Positions 51,144-59,932 of a stretch of DNA of 64,000 bases are shown here, piece by piece. Made by a program: the position numbers and the translations under genes. Location of the stretch: contig CM119265.1 in assembly GCA_051294375.1 (NCBI GenBank), positions 11,843,818 through 11,907,817 of the forward strand, written 5' to 3'. The DNA comes from Paraspadella gotoi (lineage: Eukaryota; Chaetognatha). The notes below the pieces were generated by a model. The model saw only the letters and a list, made by a program, of their open reading frames with translations, was not told the DNA's origin and did not search any database. Position 1 is the first letter of the stretch. Each line of letters begins with the position of its first letter.

Positions 51144-51243
51144 GAACCGTTCAATATAAGCAGTCCCTGAGCTTTGGATCTGGCGAATGATTTGCCTCCG
51201 GCACTAATGGCCGCTGATGAATGGTTGGTGGATTTTAGTCCAC
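51144..51243 (-). repeat. Partial S1 SINE (unit B)
   Basis: Equivalent of 42,249-42,352. Confidence 0.75.
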
Positions 51244-51395
51244 CATACATCCCCTCCTCCTGTAGGGAGAAATCTGTTTCGTCTGTGTTGTTGGTGGAAA
51301 GTGCATCGCCAGGTTGAGGCATGTCGCCTGAAAGTGTTGTTGTTGCTGTTGTGTTTGGAAGTCGGGCTTACCAATGAAAAGACAGTAATTATTTT

Positions 51396-51597
51396 TATGT
51401 GTTAGTGACAAAACCATTCAATATAAGCAGTCCCTGAGCTTCGGATCAGGCTGTCACACAGTGTTACAGGTAGCTTAAGCGCCCTGTCCCATTTAACTGC
51501 TAGGCGTCTACTGGGCTGGAACCCGGGACCTTTGAGTTGGAAGGCGAATGACTAGCCTCCGGTACCAATGGCCGCTGATGAACGGTTGGTGGATTTT
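51396..51597 (-). repeat. S1 SINE (unit B)
   Basis: Equivalent of 42,506-42,705. Confidence 0.8.
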
Positions 51598-51642
51598 AAA
51601 TTTATTTTAATTACTATTTTTTTGTTTGAGGTAGAAAATGAA

Positions 51643-51852
51643 TTGTTTACGTACGAGTTTTATAAAGAAACAAATTTCGGACAAGTTTAAGCTTCAATGT
51701 AAGCTTTCAATAGCACAAGAACGAATTGATGTTTGTGAAAGTCTGAAAATATTTTTTTACAAATCAATTCATTTTTTCGCTGATGAAGGTTTACATTGAA
51801 GCCGAAACATGTTCGAAATTTATGTTTCTTTATAAAACTCGTACGTAAACAA
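51643..51852 (+). mobile_element. Element B, unit B copy
   Basis: Equivalent of 42,750-42,960, with one base difference noticed in the loop. The hammerhead core is at 51,770-51,824. Confidence 0.8.
51770..51824 (+). ncRNA. Hammerhead ribozyme candidate, element B (unit B)
   Basis: Same core and pairing as 42,878-42,932. Confidence 0.65.
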
Positions 51853-52266
51853 GCAAGGAAAGGAAAAACAATATTTTTGTTATGTTTTTTAAACGGTTAG
51901 CAATTGGGTTAAGCTTGATTAAGGATTAGTGGTAGTTAGGGTTAAGGGTGGTTAGGAATTTGTAATAAAAATCGAGATTTCTATATTAGTCACTCATAAG
52001 AAGCGAAAAAAAAACCGACCCCAAAATCCCGGTCGGCGAATGTAAAAATAAGCTCTCGTTTTGTTAGTAAAACATCTCTAATAAACTTTACATATTATAC
52101 ACAAAAGTATAATAAAAATGCAACCGAATTTACGAGCATTGTCATTTTATGCGAACGAAGAACATGTCTGCAACGGCAAATAAGCACCGGCCTTTTCTTT
52201 TCGCAATAAAAAAACACGAAATATTAAACCAAATCAACTTCTAAACATAGAAACACGTCAACAAAA

Positions 52267-52990
52267 GCTCCACTTCCCCCCTAAAAAACACAATGATTAA
52301 ACGAATATCAAATATGTAGCGAGGCTAGATTATGAAAATAAAGCAAGGGAATTGGAGATCTGCTTTTTCGTTGGCCTCTTCGCTCCAGTGACGTGTGGAG
52401 GAGGAGGAGGAGGAGGGGGAAGACACAGCCTGACATCTGTCGGGGCCGCGGCCGCCGATGGAAGCTTACGGCCAAAACAAAATATTAAATAATGTTTATT
52501 AAATAAATTTTTAAACCTTAAATTGTATGTTACTTATTTCAATAATGGAGTTGAATTCCCTCTGGAGGCTTATGGGAAAACGAAGAGAAAGAAAAGGAAA
52601 AAATAAAGTTCGTTTTTTTACGGAAAAGAAAATTTAAGACCCTAACAACAATGATATTAAAAACGTTTTTAAGCTTCACGAGCTAAGGATTTCTTTTTAA
52701 TTTTTTAAAAAATTTAATTATAATATTTTTTTATTGCTTTTGATAGATATTTACAAAATAATAGTTTTTATTTGTGATAATCACGATCATTTAATTAGGG
52801 ACCAACTCAGGAGATAATTAAAAAAACTTTGCTAATAGTCGAAATTTTATATTGTCTTGATTAAATATTTAAGCAATCATTTTCTAAAAAAAATTTATAT
52901 TATACGTCTTGATTAATTCATTAAATGTTATTAATCTTTTTTATATTATAATTTTTTTTTTGAAATCTCAAAATTTTTTGATGGATTCTG
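52267..52990. other. Intergenic DNA with a GC-rich island
   Basis: 52,370-52,480 is GC-rich with a (GAG)n tract and GCGGCCGCCGATGG. It could be part of an exon or a promoter island, but I could not tie it to a gene. 52,545-52,590 resembles, in reverse, 58,500-58,550 (CCCTCTGGAGGC.TATGGGAA). The rest is AT-rich. Confidence 0.4.
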
Positions 52991-53263
52991 GTGGTCCTAT
53001 CACCACAAATGGATTAAAGCTGTTTTTTTCGCAGCGCCTCAGTAGCTTAGTGGATTAATGCACCATCCCAATGTGCGTCCCTGGTTCGAGCCCTGAGGTC
53101 GATGTAGAAAGTGGGATGGACCAGGTAACCCGCCTATAGGCAAAGGCCTGCTGCCAGATCCAAAGCTCTGGACTATATGAATATGCTGACTGGCTGTCGC
53201 CACGAGGTGACACCGCTGCGGGTGTGGGGCCCTGTAAAACCAGCCTCTTCAAGAGCATAAAAA
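52991..53263 (+). repeat. tRNA-derived SINE, family S2, full copy
   Basis: Pol III A box TAGCTTAGTGG at 53,043-53,053 and B box GGTTCGAGCCC at 53,083-53,093, preceded by about 45 bp of non-tRNA leader and followed by a 170-bp body ending CAGCCTCTTCAAGAGCATAAA. The flanking AT-rich sequence (to about 53,470) recurs without the SINE at 56,165-56,400, giving a paralogous empty site. A truncated copy is at 9,464-9,537. Confidence 0.9.
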
Positions 53264-53537
53264 GTTAAACGAGAAATATAATTATTGCTTTTAAAAATTC
53301 TTACGTTTTTTAAGTGAAAATATAAAAAAACTGATAAAATCATGAAAGATAATGATAATCACAATTTTTATGGTTTTTCTTATTTTTGACTCATTTATAA
53401 AAATATTTAAAAAAGAATTATACTTTGTATAGACAACTTTTTATGAGCTATCTGAATCTGGTCTTAAAATTTAAAAATTATAAAAAAAAATTTAATTGAA
53501 ACTAAAGACAGTCTTGATACAGCAACAATTTTATTTT

Positions 53538-53591
53538 ATTGTACAGACAAGTTTCGGCTTTCATTCAAGCCTTCATCAGTGCTTTGACAAT
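53538..53591 (-). ncRNA. Hammerhead ribozyme, type I, near-ideal
   Basis: Minus strand, 54 nt. Stem I outer ATTGT / ACAAT (5 bp), a 4-nt bulge CAAA, stem I inner GCA / TGT. Then CTGATGA, stem II GGCTT / AAGCC (5 bp, loop GAATGA), GAAA, one-pair stem III C-TT-G, cleavage site GUC. All conserved core bases are present. The stem I bulge is where natural hammerheads make tertiary contacts with loop II. The layout equals the minimal-helix-III ribozymes reported in animal Penelope-like retroelements. Self-cleavage is predicted, not shown. Confidence 0.85.
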
Positions 53592-53885
53592 TCACAATTT
53601 TCATGTTTTCATGTTTATTAAATTTACCATTGTTGTACATTTTCTAATGTAACTTTTCTTACCAAATGTTAACCTCTGCTTCTCTGTCTCTCTCTCCCTC
53701 ACTCACAAATTTAATTTCTTTTCCCTCACATTCTCTCTCTCTCTCTCTCTACTAACTTAAACCTGTCCTCACATTTCACCACTGTCCTGTCTCATATCTT
53801 TGTTGGCCATTTCTTCTCTCTCTATTTCTCTCTCTCTCTCTCTCTCTCTCTTCCAAAGTTAATTTGGAAAACATGAAAATTGTGA

Positions 53886-53939
53886 ATTGTCAAAGCACTG
53901 ATGAAGGCTTGAATGAAAGCCGAAAATTGTCTGTACAAT
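53886..53939 (+). ncRNA. Hammerhead ribozyme copy with altered stem III
   Basis: Same sequence as the minus-strand ribozyme in the opposite arm, except that GAAAC-TT-GUC has become GAAAA-TT-GUC, which removes the single stem III pair. All other core bases and stems I and II are kept. Probably weak or inactive. Confidence 0.7.
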
Positions 53940-56671
53940 AAAATAAAATCGTTTCTGTATCAAGACTTTGTCTTTAGTTTCAATTATCTAAAACACAACG
54001 AAAGAAAGTTTAATCACAAAAAAAAATCTATAATTTATTGTAACCTTAATTTTTACCCAAATATATATTGGTTGTACCAATTTCATATACGGTACCCGAA
54101 GCGTAGAGTGTCCTTTTTCCAGGGATAAAATAATTCTTTTATTTTTACATCCAATGAGCTGATATTTCAACATAAAATATTCTCAACATAAGTTTATTGC
54201 CCATTGGGTTAAAATTTAAATCAGACAACTTTAAACCACTTAAAAATAGGCTTAAAAAAATTTAAAAGTTGCATAATTTAGTCATTTTATGTAATACATT
54301 TTTAAAATTTTACATATACATACTCAAAACGGTTTGTGAGATGTCAGAATATGAATAAAATTTGAACAGTTTTATTAGCATTTACTAAAGGAAATATTTT
54401 AGATGTGTCATTTTTTTAATCAGTCATAACTATTATATTAGTGAATATTATGCTTTTATATTACAGTCTTAGATGGGCCTTCGATAGCTCTACAACATAT
54501 ATCAGTTTCGGTCATCTCGAAAAAAAATTTGTAACAGGTCAAAATTTTAATAATAAAATTCAATTGTCATTTATACCTAAAATATGCAGAGAACTGGATT
54601 GATTTTTTAACCATAAAATAGCCAAAGTGGTAAGTCGCCTCAAAAGCATACTTTATCTGCTGGTGGTCTCAAAAATTTAAATTAAAATAAGCATAATCTC
54701 ATTTGCATATTTAAAGATTTTTTTACTTTACTAAATTTCTCCTTATTAGGTAAGTAATTTTTTATTGTTTTAAGTGCATAACAATTACATTGTATAAGCT
54801 TTAACTTAAGCTTATTTTAGAGAATTTTTAACTTTATTTTCAAATTGATATTATTTTTAAGATATTACTTTAAAAAAGGTATTTATTAATACTTTATAAA
54901 ATTTCAATTTTTGTTATTATTATAAAAAGAGGTTAAGACAAGGATTTTAAATATATAAATCTTTTTTAAATTAGATCCAAGGCCGAGATATAGTATTTTG
55001 AAATTATTAAAAAGAGAAAAAAATACCTTTTTTTAAACCCCAATAAAAAACTGTACAATCAAAATATCTCTTTAATATTTTAAAGATAGGTAATATTTTC
55101 ATTCAAATTAACAGTCTTTAAGTTTCAGATCAATCGGAAAACTTTTACTATTAAATCTTTAAAGAGAAAGTTAATTTTTGAAAAAAATTGATTTTAAAAA
55201 ATAAGTTTGAGCAAACAATGTCAGATCTACCCACGATCATTATCGGTAATTTTAATTAATTATTTATTTATTAATTGTTAATTACTTAATTAATTAAGCA
55301 ATTTGAACAGAAATATTTGTTTTGATTGATTGACTGATTAATTAATTATTGATTAATTAATTGACTAATTAATTAATTAACTGATTATTTGATTAATTAA
55401 TACATCTTGCATTTACATTTAAAATAAAAATAAGAAGCATAATCAATTAGTGAAACAGGTTTTTTGTTTTTTCTATTTAAACTCATTTCCATTAAAATGA
55501 TTTTATTAACTTGAATTAATTATTAATTAATTAATAAATAATTAAAATTACCGATAATATCATGGGCAGATCCGACATTGTTTGCTCAAACTTGTTTTTT
55601 AAAATCGATTTTTTTCCAAAAATTAATTTAACTTAAAAATTTAATTAATTTAACTTAATTAACTTAAAGATTTAATAATAAAAGTTTTCCGATTGATCTG
55701 AAACTTAAAGACTGTTAATTTGAATGAAAATATACTTATCTTAAATATTAAAAAGATATTTTGATTGTACAGTTTTTTATTGGGGTTTGAAAAAGGGTAT
55801 TTTTTTTTCTTTTTGACAATTTCAAAATGCCATATCTCGGCCTTGGATGATCTAATTTTTTAAAGTAATATCTTAAAAATAATATCAATTTGAAAATAAA
55901 GTTAAAAATTCTCCAAAATAAGCTTAAGTTAAAGCTTATACAATGTAATTGTTATGCACTTAAAACGATAAAAAAATATTAACAGTAGCATTAGCCATAG
56001 CCGATAAAATTTAAATACTAATGTATACAGCGTTAAAATAATCTATTATGACCATAGGTTATGGTATTAAAATATTTTTTTTCAAAAATGCTTTCTTCCG
56101 AGGGTATTAGCCTAATTAAAAATATTATATTAATATATAGAGCAAAAAATTTTTTTTTTAAATCTTAAAATTTTTTGATGGATTCTGATAGAGCATAGAT
56201 AATTACAGCTTTTAAAAATTCTTACGTTTTCTAAGTGAAAATATAAAAAAGTGATAAAATCATCGAAAGATGATGATGATGATGATTTTTTACGGTTTTT
56301 CTTATTTTTGACACACTTATCGTAAAAATATTTAAAAAAGAATTATACATTGTGTAGACAACTTTTTATGAGCTATCTGAATCTGGTCTTAAAATTTTCT
56401 ATATATAAATAAATATTAAAAAATTAATTATTAGGGTAGAGAGCCATATTAAAATTTTTTTGTCCATTGAAAGTATTCTTAAAAATGTCTAAATATTCGT
56501 TTGAGCATGTACTCGCTCTAAATTTTTGACTCACCCCATTGAGTGTGGCTACCCCTAGTAGCATCCGTTTAGAATTTCTGAGACGGCAAGCTCTGTAACT
56601 CTAGTAGAAATGATAATTTGAAAGCGAGTTTTTGTCTTGTTATCCAGTACTCATACGACTACTCCCCTTTT

Positions 56672-56803
56672 GGTAAGCCATTGCTCTACGACCACTTTTG
56701 GGACATAGCAGTTTATTGTAAAAATTTACTTTAAGTGGGATTCGAATCCTGCCATTCCATTCCGCGTCAAAGTCTTAGCTTTTAACCGCTCGGCCATCTC
56801 GTT
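56672..56803 (-). repeat. tRNA-like SINE, family S3 (reverse)
   Basis: Minus strand has GATGGCCGAGCGGTTAA (A-box region typical of tRNA-Leu/Ser) and GGATTCGAATCC (B box), then a tail ATGTCCCAAAAGTGGTCGTA and GAGCAATGGCTTACC. The acceptor ends do not pair, so it is not a working tRNA gene. Confidence 0.7.
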
Positions 56804-57470
56804 ATTTAAAAAAAAATTCTTCAAAAACCCTAATATAAATTTTTTTTTTTTTTATGCCAACCAAAAATTTTCTCTTTTTGAAACAATTTCATTCTTTCAT
56901 TCTCTCAATCATTAGCCTATTTATTAATATTGATACAATAGGTGATAATGTATAAAAACAGTTTCAGTTGTTTCACAATAAACAACAGGTTAAAAACACT
57001 TAATAAATCAGGAAACTTGGGACTCGGATGTCAAAATCTCTGCCGTCGGATGTTGAGCCGTCCTGAGTCCTGACCCTACGGCGAAGCCCACGTTGGCCAC
57101 TGTGAACGCCAATACAATGATATTTCATATAACCTATTCAGAGATAACGATTTCAAACAGACATTTTTTTTATGGCTGCATACACTGCGCTATGCTAACT
57201 TTCATCGTGTCTTACATAGAGATCGTTCATATCAAATTTCAATAAATTTGGTCTAGTAGTTTTTTAGGAACGAGTTCTGGTAACAAAAAAAGGGTCCCTA
57301 ATTTTATAATTTGAAGCCTTCTGGATTTATCTCAAGACCAGCAAGATAACCAGAAGACGATTTGACTGAACGCATGTTAACATTAATGAATTTTTTGTTT
57401 CCCCAAAAAAATTAAAAGCGAACCTACAGCTTTATATAATTTAATCTGAACGAAATATTTTTAAAAATCA

Positions 57471-57598
57471 TTTGGCCGAGTGCTTAGCACGCCGGATTTC
57501 AACGTTAGGAAGAGGTTTCAGGTTCAAATCTGGCTGAAGTTTCCTTTTACCCTTAAGTTCTGATGTCCCAAAATTGGTCGTAGAGCAATGGCTTACCG
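57471..57598 (+). repeat. tRNA-like SINE, family S3 (forward)
   Basis: TTTGGCCGAGTGCTTAGCAC and GGTTCAAATCTGG boxes, followed by the same tail (ATGTCCCAAAATTGGTCGTA, GAGCAATGGCTTACC) as the reverse copy at 56,672-56,803. Confidence 0.7.
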
Positions 57599-57861
57599 AA
57601 GGTAAGTAAGGAAAAATTTAGTAAAGTAAAAAAATCTTTAAATATGCAAATGAATTTATGCTTATTTTAATTTAAATTTTTGAGACTACCAGCAGATAAA
57701 GTATGCTTTGTCTATTTTATGGTTAAAAAATCAATCCAGTTCTCTGCATATTTTAGGTATAAATGACAATTGAATTTTGTTATTAAAATGACCGAAACTT
57801 GTATATGTTGTAGAGCAACCAAAGGCCCATCTAAGACTGTGAAGAGACAGTAATTATTGAT

Positions 57862-58071
57862 AAGTGTTAGTGACAAAACCGTTCAATATAAGCAGTCCCT
57901 GAGCTTCGGATCAGGCTGTAACACCATGTTACAGGCGGGTTAAGCGCCCCGTCCCTCTTAACTGCCAGACGACCACCGGGCTAGAACCCCGGACCTTTGG
58001 GTTGGGAGGCGAATGACTTGCCTCCGGCACCAATGGCCGCTGATGAACGGTTGGTGGGTTTTAGTCCACCA
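57862..58071 (-). repeat. S1 SINE inserted in a foldback arm
   Basis: Complete reverse-oriented S1. The left arm of the foldback (about 54,474) is the matching empty site: CTAAGACTGT..AATATAAAAGC without insert. The copy in the downstream duplicate begins at about 63,923. Confidence 0.85.
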
Positions 58072-58670
58072 TAACTGTAATATAAAAGCATAATATTCAT
58101 TAATATAATAGTTATGACTGATTAAAAAAATGACCCATCTAAACTATTTCTTTTAGTAAAACTGTTCAAATTTTATTCATATTCTAACAACATCTTACAA
58201 ACCCTTTTGAGTATGTATATATAAAATTTTTAAAATGTACTACATAAAATGACAAAGTTATGCAACTTTTAAAATTTTTTTTTTTTGGGCTTATTTTTAA
58301 GTGGTTTAGAATTGTCCGATTTAAATTTTAACCATATGGGCAATAGACATACGTTGAAAATATTTTATGTTAAAATATCAGCTCATTGGACGTAAAAATA
58401 AAAGAATTATTTCATCTCTAGAAAAAGGACACTAGTCTCTACGCTTCGGGTACTATAACAAAAATAAAAAATATTTAAAAAAATTATGATATCTGAATTC
58501 CCGAAACGTTATCCTCTTCCGTTCCCATAGGCCTCCAGAGGGCATTGATCTCCAGGAATGCCCGCTTTTCTATAAGCGCGGGATATTTTGACAACATTTG
58601 ATTTAAATACCTTTTTTGTTTTGTTTTTGGGTTAATTTTACTTTCTTTTTCTCATCACGTTAGTAAATAA

Positions 58671-58712
58671 ATGCGGGTTTTAACCGACAGACAGGCCAAA
58701 TCGGACTCATGA
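58671..58712 (+). promoter_or_regulatory. uORF overlapping the FGFR1OP2-like start codon
   Basis: A 13-codon frame (M R V L T D R Q A K S D S, stop) whose TGA overlaps the main ATG in the arrangement ATGA. If the 5' UTR includes it, initiation at the main ORF would need leaky scanning or termination-reinitiation. A pyrimidine-rich stretch ending in GTTAG just upstream (about 58,640-58,663) could instead be a 3' splice site. Confidence 0.5.
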
Positions 58713-59492
58713 GCTCGTCCGGTAGTTCCTCCGTGGAGCTGATGCTGAAGGATGCCGAGAAACTCGTCTCGAGGTTAAAGGAGCATGAGAAAGCGGCGGA
58801 TTTGCTAGTGGGTCAGGCGGACGGGCTTCAGCGAACGATCAGAGCCAAGACCGCCTACATGAAGGTCTGAAACGCGGAGTATTGAGCTATTTGAGGAACA
58901 ATTATAATTCTGGTTGTTTTTTTTCGTGCAGGAAATCACGGCCCTCAACGAGATCGCCCGCCATCGCCCCCGTTCGGAACTCGTGCTCGAGATCCAAATG
59001 GAGAATCAGCAGATCCGGCGGCTGCAGGCGGAAAACCGGGATCTTCGAATGCTCATCGACGAGCACCAGTCCGCCCTTGACGTCATCATGACCAAGTATC
59101 GGGAACAGACGGCGATCGTGACAGCGGCGAAGCGGACAGGCGGAAACGGGAACCGTCGAAGCGCCTTCGCCCATGCTCGGGCCCTCCAACGGAAGCGGGA
59201 AAAGGTTAACGAGTTGACGGCGGTCATGAGACGCGCGACCGAGGTGGACGATGGCGCCGACGACAAAGGCCGCGCCGTCATCGAGCGGTTGGAGCGGGAG
59301 AATCTAAGATTGCGAGAGCTCCTCATGATTTGCGACAACGTGTGCGACGACGGCGGAGGCTGCGGCACCGAGATTGTCACCGCTTCCTTCGCCGGCGACG
59401 AAATGATGGCGTCTCGAGCGGCCAGTGTCGACGACGGAGTTTTGCCGACAAAAAACGGAGGAGACAATGAAAAAACAATGACGGACGATTAA
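58709..59492 (+). CDS. FGFR1OP2: FGFR1OP2/SIKE family coiled-coil protein, complete, two exons
   Basis: Members of this family (FGFR1OP2, SIKE1) are coiled-coil proteins associated with the STRIPAK phosphatase-kinase complex. Exon 1 is 58,709-58,864 (52 codons). The intron is 67 bp (GTCTGA...TGCAG) and exon 2 is 58,932-59,492. Phase 0, 238 residues, against about 250 in vertebrates. Diagnostic segments: KDAEKLVSRLKEHEKAAD near the N-terminus, then ITALNEIARHRPRSELV directly after the intron, ENQQIRRLQAENRDL, DEHQSALDVIMTKYREQ, and LTAVMRRATEVDD followed by LERENLRLRELL. Nearly all is predicted coiled coil; the last 40 residues are Asp/Gly-rich. Invertebrates usually have one gene for both vertebrate paralogues, so the symbol is the family name. 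The coding region is markedly GC-rich against AT-rich flanks. Confidence 0.93.
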
Positions 59493-59698
59493 TATTATTT
59501 ATTATCTAATGTATTCGCTTGTTTTTTTTTCATGTACATCCGATTCCATCTCAAACTGAAATTCGCTCCCCATTTAAACTGTAGTAAAAAAATATTCTTT
59601 ATTTTCTGCGAGAACGCAGATCTGACCCGCTCATCGAATTTTCTTTCATCTCCGTCGCGTTGCGAGTAGTGTGGGGATTGAGGGGAGTGGAAAAAACG

Positions 59699-59898
59699 CA
59701 TTGTTGTACATTTTTCTAATGTAACTTTTCTTACCAAATGTTAACCTCTGCTTCTCTGTCTCTCTCTCCCTCACTCACAAATTTAATTTCTTTTCCCTCA
59801 CATTCTCTCTCTCTCTCTCTCTACTAACTTAAACCTGTCCTCACATTTCACCACTGTCCTGTCTCATATCTTTGTTGCCATTTTCTTCTCTCTCTATT

Positions 59899-59932
<34 letters not shown>

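Larger units (their letters stand above)
53496..53983. mobile_element. Element C: 488-bp inverted-repeat element with hammerhead ribozymes
   Basis: Ends TTGAAACTAAAGACA(GT)CTTGATACAG and reverse complement, with arms of about 115 bp. Non-coding centre with TCTC microsatellites. Each arm contains a hammerhead motif pointing outward. The right part (from 53,631) is repeated at 59,699-60,058 within the downstream duplication, where the left arm is missing. Confidence 0.85.
53631..58073. repeat. First copy of a >=4.3-kb direct duplication
   Basis: Near-identical to 59,699-64,000 (offset about 6.07 kb), including the right half of element C, the nested foldback element and the S1 SINE. Differences are mainly small indels. 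The second copy continues past the window end, so its full length is unknown. The FGFR1OP2-like gene lies between the copies. Confidence 0.9.
54091..58453. mobile_element. 4.4-kb nested foldback element
   Basis: Outer arms at about 54,091-54,760 and 57,600-58,453 are reverse complements, starting GGTACCCGAAGCGTAGAG. The right arm is interrupted by the S1 SINE. Inside lies a second foldback (about 54,740-55,990) whose arms meet around TTAATTAA-rich DNA and contain the GAGCAAACAATGTCAGATCT edge motif on both sides (55,208 and 55,575). The rest holds two tRNA-like segments in opposite orientation and the TA-MITE-like end near 57,333. No protein frame was recognised. Confidence 0.7.

Noticed and set aside
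56672-56803. Functional tRNA-Leu/Ser gene on the minus strand
   Set aside because: Acceptor strands do not pair, the T stem is mismatched, and a diverged copy with the same non-tRNA tail exists; it is a SINE.
57862-58071. CTGATGA in the S1 SINE as a hammerhead
   Set aside because: The following bases cannot form stem II and no GAAA follows at the required distance.
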